DNA of 55,480 bases, from contig CAXPZW010000024.1 of the NCBI GenBank assembly GCA_964221845.1, positions 1 to 55,480 of the forward strand, in the 5' to 3' direction. Position numbers and translations under genes: made by a program. The notes below the pieces were generated by a model. It did not search any database. It saw only the letters and a program-made list of their open reading frames with translations, and was not told the origin of the DNA. Source of the stretch: CAXPZW01 sp964221845. Lineage in GTDB: Bacteria > Bacteroidota > Bacteroidia > Flavobacteriales_D > Sanyastnellaceae. Every line of letters starts with the position of its first letter. Positions within the stretch are counted from its first letter, which is position 1. Positions 7,803 to 17,118 of this stretch are shown in pieces.

Positions 7803-10800
7803 ATGAGAACACTGCTCCTTTTTGCAGCCGTATTGCTGACTTCCACCTGGTCTACTGCCCAGGTATACACCATCGAAAACGGCACCATCACCGCCTGCGA
7901 AGGCCAGATGGTGGACGACGGTGGTCCCGATGGAGCAGCCTACACCGACACCGACTACGTGTTCACCATTTGCCCGGATACCCCTGGGGATGTGATCCAA
8001 GTCGAGTTCAACGCCTTCTCCCTTCAGGAATCGGCCAATCCCGCCAACAGCGATTACCTCACCATCTTCGACGGTGACAACACCGGAGAGCTCAGCTTGG
8101 GCTCGTACACCGGTAATCAGCTCAACGGCCTGTCGATTACCGGTACTGTGGACAACACCAGTGGGTGTCTCACCTTCGTATTCACCTGCAATACGGGCAA
8201 TACGGCCGCGTTCCCAGGTTGGGTAGCGACCATTCAGTGTACCACGCCATGCGCCATCCCGGTAGCAGCTTCGGAAATCACGGATCCTGCTCCTGAAGAT
8301 TCGGAATTCCAGACCATCGGCGTATGCTTGAACGAAGAGATTACCTTCTCGGATATCGGTTCTACAGCCGGCGACGGGTTTGCCTTGGAGCAGTGGATTT
8401 GGAACTTCGACGACGGCGTGGTAGATACCCTCAGCGGCCCGGTCACCACACACGCCTTTGACGAACCCGGTGAGTACATCGTGACCCTCACCGTAGAGGA
8501 CAACAACGGCTGCCAGTCGGTGAACATCTTGCCACTGCAGGTCTTGGTTTCGACCATCCCCATCTTCCAAACCGAATTCACCCCCCAAGTGTGCCTAGGC
8601 GGTACAGGCTGGCTCAACGGTAACCCCGTGCAGAGTACAACTTGGACGGCGCTGCCTCCCATCGTGGTTTCAGGAACCACCTTCCTGGCCGATGGTGCGG
8701 GCTTTACCTACGACAACACCATCGTGATGGACTTCTTCGAAGACGGCGCGGTGCTGGAAGACTGCGCAGACCTCCAAAGCATTACGATCAACATGGAGCA
8801 CTCCTATCTGGGAGACTTGGGCATCACCATTGAGTGTCCCGACGGCACTACGGTGACCCTGCTGGATTGGGGTGCAAACGGCGGTGGTGGTACGTTCCTC
8901 GGCGAGGCGGTGGACAACGGTGGCAGTACCACACCAGGCACCGGCTACGATTACGGTTGGGCGCCTTTCCTGACCAACGGAAACCTGGACGACGGCAACG
9001 CAGAACAAATCACCTTTACCGACAACGACGGCACCCCTGTGACCAACAACGTGGTGATCCCGGGCTTGTACGAGTCAGACGGTGACCTCTGTGACTTGGT
9101 GGGCTGCCCGCTCAACGGCGGTTGGACCATCAACGTGCAGGACAACCTGGCGATTGACGACGGCTACATCTTCGAGTGGGGCCTCAACCTCAACCCAGAG
9201 CTCTACCCAGACATCACCACCTTTACCCCGGTGATCGGTTTGGAGTCAGACTCTTCGTACTGGGAAGGTCCGCACATCATCTCTGGTTCGGTAACGGCCG
9301 ACGGCAACTACATCGAAATCGAGCCGCCATCACTCGGCGACTACGAGTACACCTTCTTTGCTACCAACAACTTTGGCTGCACCTTCGACACCACCTTGGT
9401 GGTTGAAGTGGTGAACGGTCCTGTGGTGGACGCTGGCGAAGACATCACCCTCTGCGGTGAGTTGCAACTCGACGGCACCATCGTCAGCAACGAATACGAC
9501 TTGCCACAGTGCTTCTTCAACCTCTATGTCACCAACGAAGCAGGCGACGATTGGGGCTGGGGATCGGCCAGTGTGGAAGTCTTGATCAACGGCGTTTCTG
9601 AAGGCACCTACTCTCCAGCGGGCTGGCCTTCTGTTGTGAACTACGAGATCCCGGTCGCCACCGGAGACTTGATTGAATTGATATACACCGAAGACACGTG
9701 GGGCGGCACCGGAAACTTCATGGTGATCTCCGATGACGTGGGCACCGAGCTGTGGACCAGCGAGGTAGATCCTGCCCCAGGGTTGATCTACACCGGCTCA
9801 GTGCTGTGCAGCGGACCGGGGCAATTGATTTGGGAATGGACGCCTGCCGATGGCTTGAGTTCTACCAACGTGCCCAACCCTAGCGTAGACGAACTTCCCG
9901 GCACCACCACTTACACCTTGACGGTATACCCTGACGGGCAACTGGGCTGCGCCTCCACCGACGACGTGACCATTTCTCCCGCGTTTGAATTCAGCTTGGA
10001 TTCCGGCGACCAGGATTGCAACGGCAACGACGGCTTTGTGCTGGTGGATATTGACGGCACCACGGGTGTGGCGCCATGGGATGTAGAGCTGCTGGAAGGC
10101 GGCGCCCTGCAAGACGCCCAATCCACCGATGGCGGTCAAATCGAATTCCCCAACCTGAACCCGGGCACCTACACGGTGAATGTGATCAACGACCAATGCG
10201 TCTACGAAAACACCATTGAAATCACGGGCCCTGTGACGCCCACCCTTGTGCTGTCCAACGACACAACGTTGTGTGTGGGTGGCGCGGCCACCATCCTCGC
10301 CCTCTCACCTGAGGACGACGACGCCAGCTTCCAATACATCTGGGACAACGGCTTGGCCGACGGTACTACGCAAACCGTACAGCCCGGTGCGCAAACTTCG
10401 TACACGGTATACACCATCGACGACGCAGGTTGCCAATCTGGCGACTACACCATGACCGTCAGCTACTTTGATCCACTGTTTGCAACCGTCACAACCGACA
10501 CCTTGGTGTGTGCTGGTGGTACAGTAGACTTGGACGTGCTCACCTCTGGAGGTGGCGCGGGCTTGGGCTACACCTACGACTGGACCTTCAACGGCGGCAG
10601 CGTAGGCAGCGGCAATGGCATCACCGACAACCCTGTTGTAGGCGGTACCTACTGCATGACCTTCAGCGAAGCCTGCGAATCACCCACTGTACAGGATTGC
10701 TTTGAGGTGTCCATCGAGGCGCCGCTCCCGGTGACCATCGTGGCTGAAGACACCGACGGCTGTTACCCGGCTGAGTTTGACATGGCGGTAGGCTTGGATC

Positions 10801-11531
10801 CTTCTGAGTACGCTGTGGCTACTTGGGAAGTGTCTGAGGGCACGACGGCCTTCAACGAGGAAGCCATCACCGTTACCCCACCTGAGCCCGGCTCGTACGA
10901 TGTGAGCTTGACCATCACCTCGCTGCTTGGTTGTGTATACAATGGTCAGTTTGACAACTACCTCACCGTGTTTGAAGCGCCTGTAGCCGCTTACGATGCC
11001 GGCCCGCAGCCGACCATCGTTCCACAGACCGACATCGACTTTGTAGACCTTTCATTGGGCTCGGTTGCCGAATGGTACTGGGTGTTTGACACCACGCAAG
11101 TATTGGGCACCAGCACGCTGCAAAACCCCAACTTCACCTTCCCGGTGGACGTGGCGGGCATCTACCCCGTGAGCCTCACAGTGACCGACATCAACGGATG
11201 CACCAACACCATCACCCGTGACGTGGAGATCACCGATGTGTTCACCCTCTACGTCCCCAACGCATTCAGCCCGAACAACGACGGCATCAACGATGTGTTC
11301 CAGGTGTTTGGTTCAGACGTGGACCCCGAGCGTTTCACCTTCCAGATTTTCAACCGCTGGGGTGAGATCATTTGGGAAACCGAAAACATCACCGATGTGT
11401 GGCTCGGCAACTACACCGAGACCGGTACGCATTACGTGCCTGACGGCGTGTACGCATGGCGCGTAGTGGCCCACTCGAACACGACTTCTGACAAGATTGA
11501 AAAGACCGGTACGGTAACGGTAATTCGTTAA
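7803..11531 (+). CDS. Giant T9SS type B cargo: CUB-like, PKD, P-domain-like and CHU_C domains
   Basis: A 1242-residue exported protein. Order: signal peptide (1-20); CUB-like domain (21-148, DYLTIFDGD and paired cysteines); PKD domain (about 170-250, WNFDDGVVDTL); a proprotein-convertase P-domain-like fold (about 295-465, MEHSYLGDLGITIECPDG and later NGGWTINVQDNLAIDDG); further Ig/PKD-like modules; then the CHU_C domain (last ~95 residues, YVPNAFSPNNDGINDVF, NRWGEIIWE). P-domains usually bind sugars or stabilise proteases, but no protease domain is present, so this looks like a pure adhesin. It is a paralogue of the 835-residue protein at 42717-45224 with the same order of the first three domains. 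Many Ala/Asp/Asn/Thr codons and very few Lys residues fit a surface filament. Confidence 0.85.
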   Translation: MRTLLLFAAVLLTSTWSTAQVYTIENGTITACEGQMVDDGGPDGAAYTDTDYVFTICPDTPGDVIQVEFNAFSLQESANPANSDYLTIFDGDNTGELSLGSYTGNQLNGLSITGTVDNTSGCLTFVFTCNTGNTAAFPGWVATIQCTTPCAIPVAASEITDPAPEDSEFQTIGVCLNEEITFSDIGSTAGDGFALEQWIWNFDDGVVDTLSGPVTTHAFDEPGEYIVTLTVEDNNGCQSVNILPLQVLVSTIPIFQTEFTPQVCLGGTGWLNGNPVQSTTWTALPPIVVSGTTFLADGAGFTYDNTIVMDFFEDGAVLEDCADLQSITINMEHSYLGDLGITIECPDGTTVTLLDWGANGGGGTFLGEAVDNGGSTTPGTGYDYGWAPFLTNGNLDDGNAEQITFTDNDGTPVTNNVVIPGLYESDGDLCDLVGCPLNGGWTINVQDNLAIDDGYIFEWGLNLNPELYPDITTFTPVIGLESDSSYWEGPHIISGSVTADGNYIEIEPPSLGDYEYTFFATNNFGCTFDTTLVVEVVNGPVVDAGEDITLCGELQLDGTIVSNEYDLPQCFFNLYVTNEAGDDWGWGSASVEVLINGVSEGTYSPAGWPSVVNYEIPVATGDLIELIYTEDTWGGTGNFMVISDDVGTELWTSEVDPAPGLIYTGSVLCSGPGQLIWEWTPADGLSSTNVPNPSVDELPGTTTYTLTVYPDGQLGCASTDDVTISPAFEFSLDSGDQDCNGNDGFVLVDIDGTTGVAPWDVELLEGGALQDAQSTDGGQIEFPNLNPGTYTVNVINDQCVYENTIEITGPVTPTLVLSNDTTLCVGGAATILALSPEDDDASFQYIWDNGLADGTTQTVQPGAQTSYTVYTIDDAGCQSGDYTMTVSYFDPLFATVTTDTLVCAGGTVDLDVLTSGGGAGLGYTYDWTFNGGSVGSGNGITDNPVVGGTYCMTFSEACESPTVQDCFEVSIEAPLPVTIVAEDTDGCYPAEFDMAVGLDPSEYAVATWEVSEGTTAFNEEAITVTPPEPGSYDVSLTITSLLGCVYNGQFDNYLTVFEAPVAAYDAGPQPTIVPQTDIDFVDLSLGSVAEWYWVFDTTQVLGTSTLQNPNFTFPVDVAGIYPVSLTVTDINGCTNTITRDVEITDVFTLYVPNAFSPNNDGINDVFQVFGSDVDPERFTFQIFNRWGEIIWETENITDVWLGNYTETGTHYVPDGVYAWRVVAHSNTTSDKIEKTGTVTVIR

Positions 11532-11550
11532 TCGGACCAGTAAGCATGAA

Positions 11551-11580
11551 AAGGGCGCCCTCTGCAGGCGCCCTTTTTTT
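11551..11580 (+). terminator. Rho-independent terminator after the CUB/PKD/P-domain cargo gene
   Basis: A 9-bp perfect stem AAGGGCGCC/GGCGCCCTT with a 7-base loop runs into a T-run. It faces the minus-strand terminator at 11702 across a short featureless gap. Confidence 0.88.
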
Positions 11581-11701
11581 ATTCGAGTAGATTTTGGAGG
11601 CGTGACACTTCGGTGGGGTGGGATCTTTTATGCTACCACCAATCGCTCCCGCAAAGTGCAGACCTGTAACAGCGCAGGGGCTTCAAACCAAAGTCCAAGT
11701 C

Positions 11702-11732
11702 AAAAAAAACGCCGCTCAAAAAGCGGCGTTTT
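11702..11732 (-). terminator. Rho-independent terminator of the M1/BioY/M1 operon
   Basis: An 11-bp stem AAAACGCCGCT/AGCGGCGTTTT with a 5-base loop; on the minus strand it is followed by a run of eight T, directly downstream of the M1 peptidase stop at 11754. The stem could also stop plus-strand transcripts. Confidence 0.85.
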
Positions 11733-11753
11733 CAATAGCAAAGGGATGGCAGC

Positions 11754-13643
11754 CTAGTTGGGCGTACCCAACAGCGCATCCATCGTACCGCGCGACACCG
11801 AGTGGTAGTTCGGGCGGGCTTGGTCGTAGATCTTTCGGGCGAGGTCGCCTTGACCGGTTTCCACCATCGCCTCATACAGCGGGGTGAGGAACTTGCGGCG
11901 GCCCACCTCAATCAGGAAGCGTTCCATGCGCGGGTAAGAAGCGTCGTACTTCTTGAGTACACTTTCCTTCAACCACGCGAACAGCACCTCGTTGTTGCCG
12001 GTTTCGATCACCTTGAAGCTGGCGTCCATTTCGGCGAGTTGAGCAGCGTTTACATCAGGATCGATGTTGCTGATGAAGCGGTAGCGCTCGGTGTAGCCCC
12101 AATCGTTCCAAGGCAGATCAGCGGTGGCGATTTCGCCGGCAGACCACTTGACCACGGTCTCGTCCACCTCTGCAATGCGAGGAGAAACCGGAGAAGGGAT
12201 GTTTTCAGGAATACGCTCACCATACACCCACTCGTCTACGTTCACTGCGCCTTCGTGCGGGCCAACCAGCAGGCGTTCGTTCATGTGAGTGAGGAAGTCT
12301 TCGGTGTTCATCACCTGGAAGGCGTTGGACGTGAAGTATTCCTTGAGGAAGGCATCAAAGTCGGCGCGGCCCACGGTCTCCTCAATCAGACGGAGGAAAA
12401 AGTAGCCCTTGTTGTAAGGAATCGCAGTCAAGCCGTCGTCCGGGTTGCGGCCGGTGAGGTCCAGCTTGAGTTTGGTGTCGGCGGGATTGTCGGCGTAAAT
12501 GGCCATCTCATCGGCGATGAGCTCCTGCTTGGTGAGTTGGGCGAGCATCTCTGAACGGTCGCGGCCGTACACAGCTTCCATGATGCGCTGCTCAAAGTAC
12601 ACGGTGAAGCCTTCGTTCAACCAGAAGTCGTCCCAGGTGGAGTTGGTTACCAGGTTGCCGCTCCAGCTGTGGGCCAGTTCGTGTGCCACCAGCGCCACCA
12701 GCGAACGGTCGCCGGCAATGATGGTAGGGGTAGCAAAGGTCAAACGCGGGTTTTCCATGCCACCAAAGGGGAAGGCGGCGGGCAGCACGAGCAAATCGTA
12801 GCGGTCCCACACGTAGCGGCCGTAGAGGCCTTCGGCGGCCACCAGCATGTCTTCCATCTCGGCAAACTCGTATTCCGAGGCGTCAATGAGTTCGGGCTGG
12901 GCGTAGACGCCGGTGCGCTCACCAATCTCGCGGAATTCAATGTCACCCACGGCGAGGGCCATCAGGTAAGAAGGAATGGGCTGCTCCATCACAAAGTGGT
13001 ACACGCCGTCCGCCGATTTTTCGGTGGGGTTCTCGGCGCTCATCAGGGCCATCAGGTCCGAAGGCACCTTGACGGTGGCCTCGTAGGTGTAGCGGATGCC
13101 GGGGCTGTCTTGGCAGGGAATCCAGGTACGCGCCAGGATGGCTTGGGACTGCGAGAACATGAACGGCTTTTCGCCTTCGATCCAAAACAGGGCGCCTGCC
13201 TCGGCAGAGGTGTTGTACGTGATGGCGACTTGCTTGCTGTCCGCAGCAACAGGAATCTCCAAGGGCTGGCCCAAGAACTCACGGTTCGGGCCGATTTGGA
13301 ATGCTACTGGAGCACCGTCCACTTCCACGTTTTGAATGTCGAGGTCGACGATGTCAAACAGAATGCGTCCGCTGTCGGCCACCACGTCGATGTTGTAGGT
13401 GGCGGTGGCTTGGATGATGCGGGTGTCCATGTTCACCTCGGCGTTCCAGTTGAGGTGCTTCACTACGGCCTCCTCGGGGATGGCGTAGGTGTGCTGGTCG
13501 CCGGCTTGTTTCATGGCCAGGATTTTTTGGGTGGATTTTTCGGTGCGCTCTGGAGTGGCAGAACCGTCGGTGGTGTCGCCTGCGGGAGCACCGCAAGCAA
13601 CCAGCAGCAAAGCAAGGGCTGCTGGGAAAAGCAGTTTGGTCAT
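11754..13643 (-). CDS. M1 family aminopeptidase lipoprotein, leukotriene-A4-hydrolase-like
   Basis: A zinc aminopeptidase that removes N-terminal residues from peptides. The 629-residue product has a lipoprotein signal with lipobox LVAC (Cys17), the exopeptidase motif GGMEN (294-298), and the zinc site HELAHSW (His321, Glu322, His325) with the third ligand Glu344 in WLNEGF, the exact HExxH-x18-E spacing. A conserved Tyr follows in PYNKGYFFL. The C-terminal helical block (GRRKFLTPLYEAM) is the LTA4H-type domain, which sets it apart from E. coli PepN. It probably sits on an envelope membrane and digests peptides for uptake. It is the last of three minus-strand genes, 42 bases after bioY, with its own candidate -7 box. 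Confidence 0.92.
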   Translation of the reverse strand: MTKLLFPAALALLLVACGAPAGDTTDGSATPERTEKSTQKILAMKQAGDQHTYAIPEEAVVKHLNWNAEVNMDTRIIQATATYNIDVVADSGRILFDIVDLDIQNVEVDGAPVAFQIGPNREFLGQPLEIPVAADSKQVAITYNTSAEAGALFWIEGEKPFMFSQSQAILARTWIPCQDSPGIRYTYEATVKVPSDLMALMSAENPTEKSADGVYHFVMEQPIPSYLMALAVGDIEFREIGERTGVYAQPELIDASEYEFAEMEDMLVAAEGLYGRYVWDRYDLLVLPAAFPFGGMENPRLTFATPTIIAGDRSLVALVAHELAHSWSGNLVTNSTWDDFWLNEGFTVYFEQRIMEAVYGRDRSEMLAQLTKQELIADEMAIYADNPADTKLKLDLTGRNPDDGLTAIPYNKGYFFLRLIEETVGRADFDAFLKEYFTSNAFQVMNTEDFLTHMNERLLVGPHEGAVNVDEWVYGERIPENIPSPVSPRIAEVDETVVKWSAGEIATADLPWNDWGYTERYRFISNIDPDVNAAQLAEMDASFKVIETGNNEVLFAWLKESVLKKYDASYPRMERFLIEVGRRKFLTPLYEAMVETGQGDLARKIYDQARPNYHSVSRGTMDALLGTPN

Positions 13644-13662
13644 GGGATCAATCTTGGGACGC

Positions 13663-13670
13663 TAAAAGTA
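13663..13670 (-). promoter_or_regulatory. Candidate -7 box of the LTA4H-like peptidase gene
   Basis: TACTTTTA on the minus strand, 19 bases before the ATG at 13643. The same octamer occurs with nearly the same spacing before the other M1 gene and the response regulator. No -33 TTG is seen. Confidence 0.35.
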
Positions 13671-13685
13671 GCGCGATTTCAGGGA

Positions 13686-14264
13686 TTAGGGAGTGGTGCG
13701 CTTCAGGCCGCGTTGGATGAAGATCACCACCAGCACGCCCAGCGCACTTTTCACAACCAGGCTGGGCACCTTGGAATTGAGTTCGGCGTTGAATTGGCTC
13801 CACAGGTCCAAGCCAGCAGGCTTCCACACCACACTGGCCAACCAGCCGTATCCGACGACAAGGATGACCAAGTGGGCCAGCACCCACACCAAAACTTGCC
13901 CGGTCCACGTGTGTGTGTTTGGAAAGCGCACAGCATAGCCGGCAAGCAAGGCCGCCAGGGCAAAGCCAAAGTAGAAACCGCCTACCGGACCCAGGATGCG
14001 GTCAAATCCGCTTCCCCCGCCAGGAAAGACAGGAACGCCTAGTCCGCCCACTACGATGTAGAGCACCACGGCACCTAGCCCCACTTCCCAACCAAACAAC
14101 GCTGCAGGCAGCAGCACCATGAGGGTTTGCAGAGTGAGGTCCACCTCGTCTTGCAAGGGGATGGAAATGCCGCCCAGCAGCGCGATACCCGCAGCACCCA
14201 ACAGCACTTTGATCAGGAAATCAACCGCGCTGTTGGCCGTCAGCCGAATTCGGTCGTTGAACAT
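13686..14264 (-). CDS. bioY: BioY family biotin transporter
   Basis: A 192-residue integral membrane protein with about six hydrophobic segments. The BioY signature is recognisable: IALLGGISIPL near the start, LQTLMVLLPAALFG, the glycine-rich GLGVPVFPGG and GPVGGFYFGFALAA. BioY is the substrate-binding S component of ECF-type transporters and can import biotin alone or with a BioMN energising module; no such genes are here. It starts three bases after the stop of the upstream M1 peptidase, so it is almost certainly co-transcribed with it. The link between biotin uptake and two peptidases is odd and may reflect scavenging of biotin released from proteins, which is a guess. Confidence 0.88.
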   Translation of the reverse strand: MFNDRIRLTANSAVDFLIKVLLGAAGIALLGGISIPLQDEVDLTLQTLMVLLPAALFGWEVGLGAVVLYIVVGGLGVPVFPGGGSGFDRILGPVGGFYFGFALAALLAGYAVRFPNTHTWTGQVLVWVLAHLVILVVGYGWLASVVWKPAGLDLWSQFNAELNSKVPSLVVKSALGVLVVIFIQRGLKRTTP

Positions 14265-14267
14265 GGA

Positions 14268-16133
14268 TTACTCCTTGGGCGCAGCCGGACGCCACAGGAA
14301 GGGCGCGTTTTCGTCGGCGATGTAGAGGTTGTTCGCGCGGTCCACGTCGGCCATTTGGGCCTGCGGATCGATGAACACCGATTCGATGTCTGTCGCCGGA
14401 CGGTCGAGGTTGATTTCGTAACGGAACTCCACCCATGGCCAATCCGGGAGTACGGTGAGGTTGTCGCTCTGCTTTTCGCCGCGCATCATCACCAGCGGGA
14501 TGTGGTAAAGGGTGGTGGTGCCGTCGTTGAAGGTCACCAGCACGTCTTGGGGCATGGGCATGTCGCCCACACGCTCCAGAACGATGGAAGCATTGCCCGC
14601 GTCGCCGCGGATCTCGGCAATGCGGTAGTCGATCTGCTTGGTGGAGTGCTGGAAGTATTGGAAGTACCAATCGAGTTCCAAGCTGCTTTCCAGCTCCATC
14701 ACGCGCTTGAAGTCGTTGGGGTTGGGGTGCTTGAATTTCCAGGCTTCAAAGAAGGCCTTGAGCGCGGCGTCGCGGGTTTCGGTGCCCATCACGTAGCCCA
14801 ATTGTGCCAGCAGGGTCTCGCCTTTGGAGTAGGCGCCAACGCCGTATGCACGGTTGGTGTTGTAGTGGTCCGCGTGGGTGATGAGGGCTTCTTCCTTGCC
14901 GCTGAGGGCTTGGTTGATGTAGCTGCTGTAGGCGCGTCCGTGCGGGTCGCCTTGGTCCGGGTTCGGGAAGAGGCGGGCCATGGTTTCCGAGGTGGCAAAC
15001 GAGGTAAAGCCCTCGTCCATCCACTCGTGCAGGCTCTCGTTGAATCCGAGTACGCCGTGGTACCAGCTGTGGGCACCCTCGTGTACGGTCACACCCACCA
15101 AGCTCGGCAGCGAGCGCTCACCAGTGATCAGGGTACACATCGGGTACTCCATACCGCCGTCACCGCCTTGGATGACCGAGTATTGCGGGTAGGGGTACTC
15201 GCCAAAGCGCTCGTTCATGTATTCAAAGGCCTTGACGGTGAACTCGGGGAGCTTTTCCCAGTTCTCGGCCAATTCGGCTTCGTCCTCGTAGATGAAGTGC
15301 ATCACCGTGCCGTTGTCGAGCTTGGCAGTGGTGTGCTTGAAGTCCGGGTCAGCAGCCCACGCAAAGTCGTGCACGTCTTCGGCTTCGAACTTCCAAGTGA
15401 GTTTACCGTCCACTTCTTTGCGCTTCACTTGGCTCTCGTCGATGTAGCCGTGGCCGATCTCCTTGGGATTTTGCAACACACCGGTGCCGCCCACCAAGTA
15501 GTCCTTGTCGATGGTGATGTTCACGCAGAAATCGCCCCACACGCCGTAAAACTCACGGCCGATGTACGGGTTGGCGTGCCAGCCTTCGTAGTCGTACTCG
15601 CACATTTTGGGGTACCACTGGGTCATGGAAAATTCCACGCCCTCGGCATTGTTCCAGCCCGAGCGGCGGATTTGCAAAGGCACTTGCGCCTCCCAGATCA
15701 TTTCAAAGGTGGCTTTGCCTCCGGCCTTGATGGGGGTAGGCAAGGTTACTTCCAGAATGGTGCCTTGGATCTTGAACTCGCAGGCCTTGCCGTTCATGGT
15801 GAGGGTTTGCGGACGGATATATCCGAACTCATCGGGCTGCAGGTTGTAAATGCGGTCGCCAACGCGGGGATCGGGATCCTCGATGGTGCGGCTGCGCACA
15901 TCCATCATGCTGCCGGGCTGAAAGGCGTTGAAAAACAGGTGGTAGAACACCTGGTCCAGCTGCTCGGGGGAGTTGTTGCGGTACACCAGCTTTTGAGTAC
16001 CGGTGTATTGGTGCTTGGGAGCGTCGACCACGATGTCCATTTCGTAGTCCACTTCTTGTTGCCAGCGTTCTTGTTGGGCGGTGGCAGTCAGGGTCAGCAG
16101 CGCGAGCAGGCCGCCGGTCAGCAAACGTTTCAT
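14268..16133 (-). CDS. Secreted M1 family metallopeptidase
   Basis: The 621-residue product has a signal peptide (MKRLLTGGLLALLTLTATAQ) without a lipobox. The zinc site is HEGAHSW (His351, Glu352, His355) with Glu374 in WMDEGFTSF, again HExxH-x18-E. The exopeptidase motif is GGMEYP at 327-331, a variant of GAMEN. This family is common in Bacteroidota and acts on peptides outside the cytoplasm; the exact specificity cannot be read. It differs strongly from the other M1 enzyme in the operon in the C-terminal half, which lacks the LTA4H-type domain. It is first in a three-gene minus-strand operon with bioY and the lipoprotein M1 peptidase. Confidence 0.92.
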   Translation of the reverse strand: MKRLLTGGLLALLTLTATAQQERWQQEVDYEMDIVVDAPKHQYTGTQKLVYRNNSPEQLDQVFYHLFFNAFQPGSMMDVRSRTIEDPDPRVGDRIYNLQPDEFGYIRPQTLTMNGKACEFKIQGTILEVTLPTPIKAGGKATFEMIWEAQVPLQIRRSGWNNAEGVEFSMTQWYPKMCEYDYEGWHANPYIGREFYGVWGDFCVNITIDKDYLVGGTGVLQNPKEIGHGYIDESQVKRKEVDGKLTWKFEAEDVHDFAWAADPDFKHTTAKLDNGTVMHFIYEDEAELAENWEKLPEFTVKAFEYMNERFGEYPYPQYSVIQGGDGGMEYPMCTLITGERSLPSLVGVTVHEGAHSWYHGVLGFNESLHEWMDEGFTSFATSETMARLFPNPDQGDPHGRAYSSYINQALSGKEEALITHADHYNTNRAYGVGAYSKGETLLAQLGYVMGTETRDAALKAFFEAWKFKHPNPNDFKRVMELESSLELDWYFQYFQHSTKQIDYRIAEIRGDAGNASIVLERVGDMPMPQDVLVTFNDGTTTLYHIPLVMMRGEKQSDNLTVLPDWPWVEFRYEINLDRPATDIESVFIDPQAQMADVDRANNLYIADENAPFLWRPAAPKE

Positions 16134-16151
16134 ACAGCAGATTTGGGAGCC

Positions 16152-16159
16152 TAAAAGTA
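16152..16159 (-). promoter_or_regulatory. Candidate -7 box of the M1/BioY/M1 operon
   Basis: TACTTTTA on the minus strand, 18 bases before the ATG at 16133. Same octamer and spacing as at 13663. Confidence 0.35.
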
Positions 16160-16455
16160 GGGATTGGCGCCGGGTGCGAGGTGCGCGATTGTGTGAGAGG
16201 TCGTTAAAGTTGCGTGGAGGGGTGGATGTCAGTTGAATGTTAGGTCACGTGAAAGGGGAAGGGGGGCGAGCGCTTAATCGTGTATACCCGTTTATACTCG
16301 GGTAGAAACGGGTCGCTCCCGGCTCTGGGTTTCGAAAAACAAACCTTTGCTGAGGGGTGCTGCGTCCCCCCATGGGTGGGGCTACGCGCGCGCGAAGAGG
16401 GCACTTTGCCAGTGCCTCTTGACGTTCCTTTTCCACCCCCCGCCATTGTACCCAC
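16160..16455. other. Intergenic region rich in inverted repeats between divergent genes
   Basis: No gene is visible. Between 16285 and 16313 two hairpins compete for the same bases: TACCCG/CGGGTA (16285-16290 with 16299-16304) and ACCCGTTT/AAACGGGT (16286-16293 with 16306-16313). At 16395-16420 there is an 11/10-base imperfect hairpin AAGAGGGCACT/AGTGCCTCTT with loop TTGCC. No T-run follows either. These could be a structured leader for the M23 gene or a small RNA; neither can be shown. Confidence 0.4.
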
Positions 16456-17118
16456 ATGCACACCCCTCTGCCACTCCCACTCATCCTGCTCACAGCCACC
16501 TGCCTCACCTTGGCGGCCGCTTGCTTTCCCACAGATGCTCCTGAACCCCCAGAAGCCGCTTCGACATCACCTACCGAAACCGTCTCTGCCCAAGACACCC
16601 TTCCTGCCTACCAGAAAGCCTTTGCCGCCCATCCAGAACGGGTCGCCACCACTTGGCAGTTCCCGGTTGGACCGCCATCGGCCAAGGGCTACTACAACGC
16701 ACAACCCTTTGGCGAAAACGACCACTTGGGCGACGATTGGAACGGCACCGGAGGAGGTAACTCGGACTTGGGAGACCCCGTGTATGCGGCCGCTTCAGGC
16801 TGGGTGGGGCAGAGCCTGGACCACGGAGGAGGCTGGGGCAAGGTGATCCGCGTGGTGCACCGGTTGCCCGCCACCGATTCGCTGGATTATGTGGAAACGC
16901 TGTACGCTCACCTGGACAGCATGCTGGTCAACCGCGGTGAGTGGGTAGAAGCCGGCCAGCAAATTGGCACCATTGGCAATGCGGACGGCGCCTATTGGGC
17001 ACACCTTCACTTTGAACTGCGCAATGCGCCGCGCAGACCTCTGGGTGGGGGGTATGGCAGGCCCAATGGGTACTTGGACCCCACTGCTTGGATCAAGGCC
17101 AAGCAAGCCGACCGTTAG
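16456..17118 (+). CDS. M23 family peptidase lipoprotein (LytM-like)
   Basis: A 220-residue envelope metallopeptidase that cuts peptidoglycan cross-links. The lipobox LAAAC gives a lipidated Cys23. The zinc ligands are His90 and Asp94 in DHLGDD (HxxxD) and His185 in AHLHFELR, and the catalytic His152 lies in YAHLDS, so the enzyme is predicted active, not a degenerate LytM activator. The spacer after the Cys is rich in Pro, Glu and Ser. The gene stands alone on the plus strand and converges tail to tail with the methyltransferase: the two coding regions overlap by four bases (17115-17118), leaving no room for a terminator. Confidence 0.9.
   Translation: MHTPLPLPLILLTATCLTLAAACFPTDAPEPPEAASTSPTETVSAQDTLPAYQKAFAAHPERVATTWQFPVGPPSAKGYYNAQPFGENDHLGDDWNGTGGGNSDLGDPVYAAASGWVGQSLDHGGGWGKVIRVVHRLPATDSLDYVETLYAHLDSMLVNRGEWVEAGQQIGTIGNADGAYWAHLHFELRNAPRRPLGGGYGRPNGYLDPTAWIKAKQADR

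Noticed and set aside
12669..14042. 457-codon plus-strand frame across the M1 peptidase and bioY
   Set aside because: It crosses two well-supported minus-strand genes and their gap, with no recognisable domain.
13686..14264. Riboswitch or BirA-type operator for bioY
   Set aside because: bioY begins three bases after the upstream stop, so there is no leader of its own and no such element is seen.
14127..16154. 675-codon plus-strand frame opposite the secreted M1 peptidase
   Set aside because: Shadow frame caused by GC-rich codon bias; its product has an unnatural His/Val-rich composition while the minus frame has an intact zinc site.
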